Shown here: one piece after another, positions 42,666 through 49,924 of the stretch
Layout: every line of letters begins with the position of its first letter
How positions within the stretch are numbered: the stretch's first letter is position 1
Assembly: GCF_014205215.1 (NCBI RefSeq)
Contig: NZ_JACHNC010000001.1
Span: forward strand, 4,097,001 to 4,161,000
Length of the DNA: 64,000 nt
DNA from: Actinoplanes lobatus
GTDB lineage: Bacteria; Actinomycetota; Actinomycetes; Mycobacteriales; Micromonosporaceae
Direction: 5' to 3'
Made by a program: the position numbers and the translations under genes
The notes under the pieces: model-generated
Seen by the model: only the letters and a program-made list of their open reading frames with translations
Database searches by the model: none
Told to the model about the DNA's origin: nothing

Positions 42666-43624
42666 GGCTGGAACACGATCGTTCCGGCGTCGATCCGGTT
42701 GGTCAGCCGCTTCTGCTCCACCATCAGGTCGATCAGCCTCTGCATGCCGGCCGGGTCGCTGGTGGTGGCGAAGTGCGGCATGGTCATCACCTTCGCCACC
42801 TCCGGGTCGATGCCCCGCGCGTACGTCGGCAGGATCGCCTCCACCTTCGCCCGGTCGGCGGCGATCGCGGACGCCTTGCGCAGCGCCCGCTGGAACGCGG
42901 CCGCCGTCCTCGGGTTCTCCTTCGTCCACGTCTCCAGCGAGAAGTAGCCGTCCAGCGGCAGATCGGTGGCCGGGGCCGCGCCGCCGTCCGCGACCATCCG
43001 CGCCCCGAGCTTGCGGACCGCGTCGGTGAGGAACGGCTCCTGACTGTGGATCGCGTCCAGGTCACCCTTCTGCAGGGCGGCCGCCATCTGCGGGAACACC
43101 ACCTGCCGGTAGTCGATCCTCGACGGGTCGGCCCCGCCCTGCGCGGCGATCGCGTCGAAGGTGATCGCCTGGATGTTGTTGAGCACGTGCACCGACAGGC
43201 TGTGCCCCTCCAGGCCCTTGATATCGGTGATCGGCGACTCCGGCATCACCAGCACGCCCATGAACCTCGGCGTGAGCCGGGTCCCCTCGGCCACCAGGTT
43301 GATCCGCAGGTCACCCTTGTCGTGCCCGAACAGCATCGACGCGTTGTTGGCGAAGACGATGTCCACATCCCCGGTCTTCAGTGCCGGGTACGCCTGCGTG
43401 CTCTGCTGCACCGGCTGCGTCCGCACGGTCAGCCCTTCGGCCTCGAAGAGCTTCTCCTGCACGGCGATGTAGTACGGCGCGTTCACCACCAGCGACAACA
43501 TCGCCACGTTGATGGTCGGCCTCTCCAGCCCGTCCCCGCTCTGCCGGGGCGCGGGATCATCCCCGCAGGCGCTCAGCAGGGCGAGAACGAGCGGGATGCC
43601 GAGAAGCTTCCGGAACCGGCCCAT
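42662..43624 (-). CDS. ABC transporter substrate-binding lipoprotein (NMT1/THI5/SsuA-like)
   Basis: A 320-residue lipoprotein. The signal peptide GIPLVLALLSAC ends in a lipobox Cys. The mature part has the type II periplasmic-binding fold of the NMT1/SsuA family (INVAMLSLVVNAPYYIAVQE, GDVDIVFANNASML, LDAIHSQEPFLTDAV). It captures a small organic acid, sulfonate or pyrimidine outside the membrane for the two permeases. The ATG at 43624 is chosen since the lipoprotein signal starts there; GGAG directly abuts it. The downstream decarboxylase hints that the ligand might be an aromatic keto acid or thiamine precursor, but this is inference. Confidence 0.9.
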   Translation of the reverse strand: MGRFRKLLGIPLVLALLSACGDDPAPRQSGDGLERPTINVAMLSLVVNAPYYIAVQEKLFEAEGLTVRTQPVQQSTQAYPALKTGDVDIVFANNASMLFGHDKGDLRINLVAEGTRLTPRFMGVLVMPESPITDIKGLEGHSLSVHVLNNIQAITFDAIAAQGGADPSRIDYRQVVFPQMAAALQKGDLDAIHSQEPFLTDAVRKLGARMVADGGAAPATDLPLDGYFSLETWTKENPRTAAAFQRALRKASAIAADRAKVEAILPTYARGIDPEVAKVMTMPHFATTSDPAGMQRLIDLMVEQKRLTNRIDAGTIVFQP

Positions 43625-43683
43625 CTCCGCACCATATAGCAGATTGTCGATCCATGGACCACCTCCGGCCCACCCTGCAGACG

Positions 43684-43766
43684 CCCCGCGATCGCCCGGC
43701 CCGCGCTCGCAAGAACCCCGCGATCGCCCGGCCCACCTCCGCAAGGGCCCCGCGATCGCCCGGCCC
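43684..43766. repeat. Three direct repeats with 32-bp period
   Basis: CCCCGCGATCGCCCGGCCC occurs identically at 43684, 43716 and 43748, separated by short similar spacers (CGCTCGC or CCTCCGC). It sits 60-140 bp upstream of the binding-protein start and might be a protein-binding array or a slippage product. Confidence 0.75.
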
Positions 43767-43907
43767 GCGCTCGCTGGGCGCCCTTCAGCTGCCGATGGAC
43801 GCGCCGAACCGTGCGGGGAGCGGAGGTGTGGCGTTTTCGTGGCACCCCTGAGTCCTCTTCTTCGGCTGTCCGCGGCCGAATCCGCAATCCCTCGCAGCGG
43901 GCCGCGT

Positions 43908-44000
43908 CACCCGGAGCGATCTTGGTCGATTTGCCACCGTCTCGGGTGGCAAATCGTTCAAGGTCGCACAGCGTCGGCATGCAAAGCGGGCGAAACGGGC
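43908..44000 (-). repeat. 93-bp dispersed palindromic repeat, copy A
   Basis: Its reverse complement aligns without gaps to 58477-58569 with about 10 differences in 93 positions. The core 43918-43965 is a 48-bp palindrome from GATCTTGGTCG to CGTTCAAGGTC with inner arms CGATTTGCCACC and GGTGGCAAATCG. Its length and ends match the palindromes between dinB and ctaD. Confidence 0.88.
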
Positions 44001-44014
44001 ACTGTTTCCGGCGA

Positions 44015-44371
44015 ATGCCCCAGTTCCGCCTGATGATGCTGGCCGGGCCGCTCTTTCCACACCGAGGAGAGCCCCCTCCTGTTGCGTCGTTCGCTCGCCT
44101 CGTCCTGACCGCCGGGCTGGTGCTCATCGTGGCGGGAGGGATCCAGAACGCACGTCACAAGCGGGCGACGGAGGAGATGAACCGGCGCCGGATGGGTGCG
44201 GGCTGGCAGCCATGCCCCATCTGCGGCGGGTCCGGACAGATCGTGGTGGGACGGACCTACTCCTCGCCCGATGCCGGCGGCGGGGACCGCGCCATCATGG
44301 ACAAGCGCGGCAGTTGCTTCGGGCATGGATGGTTCAGCCCTTCCGTACCCCACACGCCACCGCCGTTGTGA
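44015..44371 (+). CDS. Small membrane protein with CxxCxGxG zinc-ribbon-like motif
   Basis: A putative 118-residue protein. One transmembrane segment (LVLTAGLVLIVAGGIQ) near 28-45 is followed by a basic helix and CPICGGSGQ, a half DnaJ-type zinc motif, and one later Cys. I do not recognise the family. The start is uncertain: ATG at 44015, or 44030/44033 by the tandem ATGs. Its stop codon coincides with the first base of the degenerate CRISPR array. GC3 usage is compatible with coding but the reading frame has no strong ribosome site. Confidence 0.5.
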   Translation: MPQFRLMMLAGPLFPHRGEPPPVASFARLVLTAGLVLIVAGGIQNARHKRATEEMNRRRMGAGWQPCPICGGSGQIVVGRTYSSPDAGGGDRAIMDKRGSCFGHGWFSPSVPHTPPPL

Positions 44372-44826
44372 TCTTCCAACGCCCCGTGCGCAGGGAGCAG
44401 CCGATGATCCGTTCCACCGTCGCGATCGACGCCGAATCATCCCCGCATGCGCGGGAAGCAGTTGGCGGCCGTGACGCTACCGGTCTCCTCAAACGGATCA
44501 TCCCCGCAGGCGCGGGGAACAGCCACGCGCGTACGCGGCGGTGATCCGCACCCAGGGATCATCCCCGTGTGCGGGAAAGAGGCCCAATAGGGCGGCAGCC
44601 GCCGGTCGATCCATGGAGCATCCCCGCATGCGCGGGCAAGCAGGCCGCCGCGATGCTGTGCACGTGGGCCTACGGCGGATCATCCACGCGTGCGCGGGGA
44701 GCAACTCCAGCCCTTGGCCAGCGCGTCCTGAATGAACGGATCATCCCCGCGTGCGCGGGGAGCAGGGACAGGCGCATGATGTCGCCGACGTCGCCGAGGG
44801 ATCATCCCCGCGTGCACCCGGATCAG
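44371..44826 (-). CRISPR. Degenerate type I-E CRISPR array without cas genes
   Basis: Eight repeat units at about 44371-44400, 44434-44461, 44495-44522, 44556-44582, 44615-44643, 44677-44704, 44738-44765 and 44799-44826. The period is 59-62 bp, with six 33-nt spacers and one 32-nt spacer. The best unit (44738) reads GGATCATCCCCGCGTGCG then CGGGGAGCAG, a type I-E repeat in reverse orientation, so transcription would be on the minus strand. Most units carry substitutions or small deletions; the outer units at each end are the most decayed. No cas gene lies within the window. It is probably an eroded, inactive array. Confidence 0.9.
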
Positions 44827-44927
44827 GAGGAACTACCGCGAGCGCCGTCACCCCGTACCCCGGAAGAGGGGGAAGGAGTAGCACGTGGCCGCAGCGGAGG
44901 CAGCGACGGCTTGGTCGTCAGGATGAG

Positions 44928-44961
44928 GACGTCCAGCCGGGTGTGGGCCCGGCTGGACGTC
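44928..44961 (-). terminator. Hairpin after the CNNM/CBS gene
   Basis: A perfect 14-bp stem (44928-44941 with 44948-44961) and 6-nt loop lies 6 nt past the minus-strand stop at 44968. No T-tract. It should stop transcription before the CRISPR remnant. Confidence 0.75.
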
Positions 44962-44967
44962 GCCAGG

Positions 44968-46284
44968 TCAGACCTGGGCCTCCGCCCCGGTGGGCTTCTG
45001 GGCGAGAGAGCGAAGCCGCAGCTTGGTGATCGCGCGGCCGGTGATCTCGACGACCTCGGCGGTGTGGCCGTCGATGGTGACGGTCTCGCCGGGGACGGTG
45101 GGGATGTGGCCGAGCCGGGCCAGGAGCATGCCGGCCACCGTGGTGTAGTCGCCGGCGTCGGTCTCCTCGATCTCGACGCCGATGTCCGGCAGGTCGTGGA
45201 TCGGGAAGGTGCCGGGCAGCAGCATGGCGCCGTCGTCCTCGTGGATCACCGACTGGACGTCGCGGTCGGTCTCGTCGTAGATCTCGCCGACCACCTCCTC
45301 GACCACGTCCTCCATGGTGACGATGCCGTCGATGGCGCCGCGCTCGTCGACGACCAGGGCGAGCTGCTGCCGCTCGACGCGCAGCTGGCGCATGGCGTCG
45401 GACACCTTCAGCGTCTCGGGCAGGAACAGCGGGGTGAACATGTGGTCGCTGACCGAGCCGTCGGCGGCGATCAGGTCGCGCAGGTGGACCACGCCGAGCA
45501 CGTCGTCGAGGCCCATCGGCCCGGTGACCGGCGCGCGGGAGTGGCCGGCCTCGACGAGGCGGGCCAGGCCTTCGGCGGCGGGCAGGCCGGCGGGGAGGAT
45601 CAGCACGTCCCGGCGCGGGACGAGGATCTCCCGCAGGATGCGGTCGGCGATCTCGAAGGCGCCGCTGATGATGGTGCGCTGCTCGGCGGTGATGTCCTGC
45701 TGGGCGGCGACCATGTCGCGGATCTCTTCGGTGCTCACCTCCTCGCGTCCGGCGGCCGGGTCGCCGCCGGCGAGGCGGACGACCAGGTCGGTGGACTTGC
45801 CGAGCAGCCAGACGACCGGCCGGGAGAGGGTGGCCAGTATGTCGAGCGGCCGGGCCACCAGCATCGCCCAGCCCTCGGCGCGCTGCATGGCGATGCGTTT
45901 GGGTGCGAGCTCGCCGATGACCAGGGTGAAGAACGTCAGGACGATGGTGACCAGGATGATCGACACCGGTTCGGCGGCGCCGCCGAGGAAGCTCAGCGGC
46001 TCGATCAGCGGCTGCGCCAGCGACACGGCCGCGGCCGCGGAGGCGAGGAAACCCGCAAGGGTGATGCCGATCTGAATGGTGGCGAGGAACCGGTTCGGGT
46101 CCCGCGCCAGCTTGGCGAGGGTCCGTCCGGTGCGTGACTGCTTCTCGAGACGCTGCAACTGGCTCTCCCGCAGCGAGATGAGCGCCATCTCGCTTCCTGA
46201 GAACGCCGCGTTGAGCAGCACCAGCACCACGACGAGGACGACTTGCCAGCCGTATCCGCCCACGGCGGACATCAACTCCTTCAT
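44968..46284 (-). CDS. CNNM/CorC (hemolysin C-like) membrane protein with CBS pair
   Basis: About 438 residues. The N-terminal DUF21 (CNNM) domain has four hydrophobic segments with FSGSEMALISLRESQLQRL and ELAPKRIAMQ. Two CBS domains follow (about 210-330; ILVPRRDVLILP, VVDERGAIDGIVTMEDVVEE) and a C-terminal CorC_HlyC domain (about 345-425). Family members move or regulate divalent cations such as magnesium or cobalt; true haemolysis is not implied. The ATG at 46284 is the likely start; an ATG at 46272 has AAGGAG close upstream. No partner gene is adjacent. Divergent from the DUF2278 gene. Confidence 0.9.
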   Translation of the reverse strand: MKELMSAVGGYGWQVVLVVVLVLLNAAFSGSEMALISLRESQLQRLEKQSRTGRTLAKLARDPNRFLATIQIGITLAGFLASAAAAVSLAQPLIEPLSFLGGAAEPVSIILVTIVLTFFTLVIGELAPKRIAMQRAEGWAMLVARPLDILATLSRPVVWLLGKSTDLVVRLAGGDPAAGREEVSTEEIRDMVAAQQDITAEQRTIISGAFEIADRILREILVPRRDVLILPAGLPAAEGLARLVEAGHSRAPVTGPMGLDDVLGVVHLRDLIAADGSVSDHMFTPLFLPETLKVSDAMRQLRVERQQLALVVDERGAIDGIVTMEDVVEEVVGEIYDETDRDVQSVIHEDDGAMLLPGTFPIHDLPDIGVEIEETDAGDYTTVAGMLLARLGHIPTVPGETVTIDGHTAEVVEITGRAITKLRLRSLAQKPTGAEAQV

Positions 46285-46481
46285 AAAGAGGCGAAGGTCC
46301 CAGGCTATCCGGAGACCCTGAGAACATTCCCAGCGAGATCGGGAGTTAAGCGGCGCTATTACACCCTTTTGCACCGGTACGACCGAGGCGTCCCGCGACC
46401 GCAATAGCCAAGATCACATTCCTGGGCAATGTCCGATTGTTTTCCTTGACTACCGTGAGGGCCGGGTGTCGAATCCGGTTC

Positions 46482-47495
46482 ATGCCGCTGAAGAGATACG
46501 GGGTATTACGCGCCGCCGTCGTCGACCGCCGCGTGGAGACCACCGGTACTCCGCATTATCAGATTCATCTTCGGGCGGCCGGGACGGATTTCCGGGCGGC
46601 TGTCAACGTGCGTTCCCAGCAGAGCCCGCCCGACCTGCTCTACCTGGGCGTCGAGGACTTCCGGCACCCGATCCTGGACCGGGTTCGCGCATTTCCGGAC
46701 GGCTTCACCGGGATCGAGAGCCGGCCCGGCACGGCGGCGGTCGACTACATTCGCGGAAATCTTTTCGACCGGACCAGGATGCGCCCGGTTCCGGCCGCGG
46801 CGCCCGGGCCGGATAATGATCTCGGCGATTTCCTCGATCATCATGTGCGGCGGGCGCTGGGTGATCTCGACGCCCGGGCGTACGTCTTCGGTGAGGCCTG
46901 GGGCCCGGAGGCGAAGGCCGACAAGGTGTTCGGTTTCCGGCCCGGCAACGGCATCCACGACGTGCACATGAACCAGGGCAACAACGGCCGGTTCGCCGGT
47001 GACGACGGCGTCTTCCAGGACGGCGCGCTGCTGCTGCACTTCCCGGCGGCCGACGAGTGGGTGGCGATCTTCCTGGCCTTCCAGTCGCAGGTCTGGCACA
47101 CCGACGACATCACCGGCCACCGCGTGCCGGGGATCCCGTCGCCGGGCCCGGCGCCCGCCCCGTCGCCGGAGGAGCCCGACCACCTCGTCCGGATCGTCGC
47201 GGCGCTGGTCAACCCGCCCGGCCCGGCGCCCGAACCGGAGAGCGTGACGCTGCTGAACACCACGCCGCGGGAGATCGACCTGGCCGGCTGGTCGTTGACC
47301 GACCGGACCGGGGCCCGGCACCCGCTGAGCGGCCGGCTGGCGGCCGGCGCGGTGCTCCAGGTGCCTGTGGCGCCGGCGCAGCTCGGCAACGGGGGCGGCA
47401 CGCTCACTCTCCTGGACGCCCGCGGGCTCAAGGTGGACGGCGTGGCCTGGACCGGCGATCAGGGCCGGCGCGAGGGCTGGACGGTCGTCTTCTAG
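46482..47495 (+). CDS. DUF2278 (YukJ-like) protein with lamin-tail domain
   Basis: A 337-residue protein. Residues 1-215 match DUF2278/YukJ (PLKRYGVLRAAVVDRR, DYIRGNLFD, GIHDVHMNQGN with conserved His and Asn). A Pro-rich linker leads to a C-terminal lamin-tail domain (about 255-335; VTLLNTTPREIDLAGWSLTD), an immunoglobulin-like fold often found on bacterial surface or nuclease proteins. No signal peptide is visible. The biochemical function of DUF2278 is unknown. The ATG at 46482 is preferred to 46437, which adds a basic extension. Convergent with the TetR gene, 16 bp apart. Confidence 0.8.
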   Translation: MPLKRYGVLRAAVVDRRVETTGTPHYQIHLRAAGTDFRAAVNVRSQQSPPDLLYLGVEDFRHPILDRVRAFPDGFTGIESRPGTAAVDYIRGNLFDRTRMRPVPAAAPGPDNDLGDFLDHHVRRALGDLDARAYVFGEAWGPEAKADKVFGFRPGNGIHDVHMNQGNNGRFAGDDGVFQDGALLLHFPAADEWVAIFLAFQSQVWHTDDITGHRVPGIPSPGPAPAPSPEEPDHLVRIVAALVNPPGPAPEPESVTLLNTTPREIDLAGWSLTDRTGARHPLSGRLAAGAVLQVPVAPAQLGNGGGTLTLLDARGLKVDGVAWTGDQGRREGWTVVF

Positions 47496-47511
47496 GGCGG
47501 GGCCCGCCGGA

Positions 47512-48078
47512 TCAGTCCGGCAGGAAGACGCCGTCGAGCACCAGGTCGACGGCGCGGTCCGCGGCGGCGTGGGCGGCCGTCACGTCGGCGGTGGCCTCGG
47601 AGACGCTCTGCACCATGGTGAAGAGCAGCACCAGGTCGTCCGGGGTGAGGTCGGCGCGGACGTGCCCGTGGTCGCGGGCCCGGCGCAGTGGCGTGGCGAA
47701 GGCGGTGACCAGCCGCCGCATGTAGCGCTGCTGGGTCGCGAGGTCGAAGCGGCGGGCCAGCCGGACCAGGGCGCGCATCCCGATCAGCGAGTGCAGTACG
47801 TCGCGCAGCAGGAGGCGGAGCCCGGCCGGGTCGGTGGAGTGGGCGGCGATCCGGGTCTCCAGCAGCTCCATCTGGTAGCCGAGGACCGCGCCGGTCAGTG
47901 CGGTGCGGTCCGGGAAGTGCCGGTAGAGGGTGGCCTGTCCGATCCCGGCCCGGCGGGCGATCTCGGGCATCAGGGCGCCCGGCTCCTCGCGGGCCAGCAC
48001 CTCGCTCGCCGCCTCGAGGATGGCCGCGCGGTTGCGCTGGGCGTCACGGCGACGTGCTGTCGGGGTTCCGTAGATCAC
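47512..48078 (-). CDS. TetR-family transcriptional regulator (linked to S15-like hydrolase)
   Basis: A 188-residue regulator with an N-terminal helix-turn-helix (RDAQRNRAAILEAASEVLAR, then RRAGIGQATLYRHFPDRTAL) and a C-terminal TetR_C-type domain. The GTG start at 48078 faces the secreted hydrolase gene across 123 bp that contains a palindrome at 48106-48123, so it likely represses that gene and itself. Similar regulators often sense small hydrophobic or toxic molecules. Confidence 0.9.
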   Translation of the reverse strand: MIYGTPTARRRDAQRNRAAILEAASEVLAREEPGALMPEIARRAGIGQATLYRHFPDRTALTGAVLGYQMELLETRIAAHSTDPAGLRLLLRDVLHSLIGMRALVRLARRFDLATQQRYMRRLVTAFATPLRRARDHGHVRADLTPDDLVLLFTMVQSVSEATADVTAAHAAADRAVDLVLDGVFLPD

Positions 48079-48105
48079 TCGCGCCCCCTTGCTACCGACG
48101 AGTCA

Positions 48106-48123
48106 CGTTACTAGCCGGTAACG
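48106..48123. promoter_or_regulatory. Candidate TetR operator
   Basis: CGTTAC and GTAACG form a 6-bp inverted repeat with a 6-bp centre, in the divergent TetR/hydrolase spacer. CGTTAC-type sites with similar spacing are typical of TetR operators. Position 27-45 bp upstream of the TetR start fits repression. Not tested. Confidence 0.6.
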
Positions 48124-48201
48124 AGAAAGTCACCATCTTCAAATTCTCGGAACCGGTTCCTACGCTGCCGCCACGTTCGCTCCGACCACCGAGGAGTGTT
48201 G

Positions 48202-49764
48202 ATGGCGCTTCGTCGTCTGATCACGCTGTTCGCCGCGTTCGCCCTCGTGGCGTCCACTTCGACCATCCCGTCGCCGGCCCACGCCGCCGTGGCCACGACC
48301 GGTTTCAGCGCCGTCGACATCACCGGGGACGGCGGCGTCGTCCTCAAGGCCAACGTCATCGCGCCCTCGGCGGCCGGGCGGCACCCGGCCGTGATCCTGC
48401 CGTCCAGCTGGGGCCTCAACGACCTGGAGTACCTGGCCCAGGCCCGGGTGCTCGCCGGGCGCGGCTACGTCGTCGTGTCGTACACGCCGCGCGGGTGGTG
48501 GCTGTCCGGCGGCGAGATCGACACCGCCGGGCCGAAGGACATGGCCGATCTGTCCAGGGTGGTCGACTGGACGATCGCTAACACCGCCGCCGACCCGGCC
48601 CGGATCGGGGCGGCCGGCATCTCGTACGGGGCCGGGATCAGCCTGCTCGGCGCCGCCTTCGACAGCCGGATCCGCGTGGTCGGGGTGCTCTCCGGCTGGA
48701 CCGATCTGGTCTACTCGCTCTACTCCGACTCGACCCGGCACCGGCAGTCGGCCGGCCTGCTGGAGCTGGCCGCGCAGATCGTCGGCAAGCCGAGCGCCGA
48801 GCTGACCGCCATGCTGGGCAACTTCAACGACAACCGGGACGTCGCCTCGGTGATGGCCTGGGCGAAGGTGCGCTCGGCGGACACCTACATCGACGCGATC
48901 AACGCGAACCGGCCGGCCGTGCTGATCGCCAACGGCTGGGGCGACACCTTCTTCCCGCCGAACCAGCTGGTCGACTTCTACGGCAAGCTGACCACCCCGA
49001 AGCGGCTCGAACTGCGGCCCGGCGACCACGCGATCGCCGAGCTGTCCGGGGTGCTGGGCCTGCCCAACGACGTCTGGACCAGCCTGTACTCCTGGCTCGA
49101 CGAGCACCTGGCGAACGGGGCGGCGCAGGCGAACCCGATCTACCTGAGGCCGCTGAACGCGTCGGGCGAGACCTACCCGACCTGGTCGGCGCAGACCACC
49201 TCGACGGTCCGGCACGGTCTCGGCCGGATCCGCCTGCTGGACGGGACCGGCCTGCTCGGCGGCGCGGTCAGCAGCGGCTGGACCAAGCAGATCCCCACCG
49301 ACGAGGACACGGTCGCCTCCGGCGGCGTCGTGCTGCTCACCAACGGCGCGGCCGCGATCACCGGTGAACAGCCGGAGATCTGGCTGCCGTTCGTGGATCG
49401 TGGGGAGGCCGGCGTCTGGGCGGCCGAGCGGCCGTCGACGGTGCAGCGGATCCGCGGGGTGCCGAAGCTGCACCTGGAGCTGTCCGGCACCGAGTCCCGG
49501 GGCACCCTGGTCGCCTACCTGTACGACCTGGACGCGGTCGGCAACGCCAAGCTGATCACCCACGCCCCGGCCACCTGGCTGACCGGCACGGCCGGCGCCC
49601 GCAGCGTCGACCTGAGGATGCCGGCCGCCGCCTACGACGTGCCGGCCGGGCACTCGCTGACCCTCGTGGTGGACACCGTCGACCCGCTCTACTACGAGGA
49701 GAACGCCGCCGGCGACTCGATCACCATCGGCGGCGGGTCCTACCTGGACGTGCCGATCGGCTGA
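48202..49764 (+). CDS. Secreted S15/CocE-like alpha/beta hydrolase
   Basis: A 520-residue secreted enzyme. Signal peptide 1-28 (LITLFAAFALVASTSTIPSP, cleavage near AHAAV). The alpha/beta hydrolase domain of the X-Pro dipeptidyl-peptidase/CocE family carries the nucleophile Ser in GISYG, Asp in NGWGDTFFPPN and His in PGDHAIAEL. The C-terminal beta-sandwich (about 360-515) is the usual X-Pro C-terminal domain. It may cleave peptides, esters or antibiotics outside the cell. GAGGAG precedes the ATG at 48202. A TetR repressor is divergent and a T-tailed terminator follows. Confidence 0.88.
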   Translation: MALRRLITLFAAFALVASTSTIPSPAHAAVATTGFSAVDITGDGGVVLKANVIAPSAAGRHPAVILPSSWGLNDLEYLAQARVLAGRGYVVVSYTPRGWWLSGGEIDTAGPKDMADLSRVVDWTIANTAADPARIGAAGISYGAGISLLGAAFDSRIRVVGVLSGWTDLVYSLYSDSTRHRQSAGLLELAAQIVGKPSAELTAMLGNFNDNRDVASVMAWAKVRSADTYIDAINANRPAVLIANGWGDTFFPPNQLVDFYGKLTTPKRLELRPGDHAIAELSGVLGLPNDVWTSLYSWLDEHLANGAAQANPIYLRPLNASGETYPTWSAQTTSTVRHGLGRIRLLDGTGLLGGAVSSGWTKQIPTDEDTVASGGVVLLTNGAAAITGEQPEIWLPFVDRGEAGVWAAERPSTVQRIRGVPKLHLELSGTESRGTLVAYLYDLDAVGNAKLITHAPATWLTGTAGARSVDLRMPAAAYDVPAGHSLTLVVDTVDPLYYEENAAGDSITIGGGSYLDVPIG

Positions 49765-49779
49765 GACCTGAGCACGGAC

Positions 49780-49820
49780 ATGGATCACCGGTCGCTCGGC
49801 CGGTGATCCATATCCTTTTA
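49780..49820 (+). terminator. Intrinsic terminator after the S15-like hydrolase gene
   Basis: A 12-bp perfect stem (49780-49791 with 49800-49811), 8-nt loop and T-rich tail CCTTTTA. It is 16 nt after the stop. One of the few T-tailed terminators here. Confidence 0.85.
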
Positions 49821-49924
49821 GGACTCCTCTGCCGGACTGGGAAACAGCACCGAATCACGAGTGTCACTGCGGTTTCAGCCCGGGGCCCCGGGCCCGCAAT
49901 GAACGGCCCATAGCTTGGGGCATC

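Larger units (their letters stand above)
43625..44014. other. 390-bp gene-free region with repeats
   Basis: It contains three direct repeats (43684-43766) and a 93-bp dispersed repeat (43908-44000). No plausible gene is present, although an open frame crosses it from 43811. The promoter for the binding-protein operon should lie in the first 100 bp. Confidence 0.6.

Noticed and set aside
43811..44371. 186-residue version of the small zinc-ribbon protein
   Set aside because: The N-terminal 68 residues are translated from the dispersed 93-bp repeat; the likely start is at 44015 or later.
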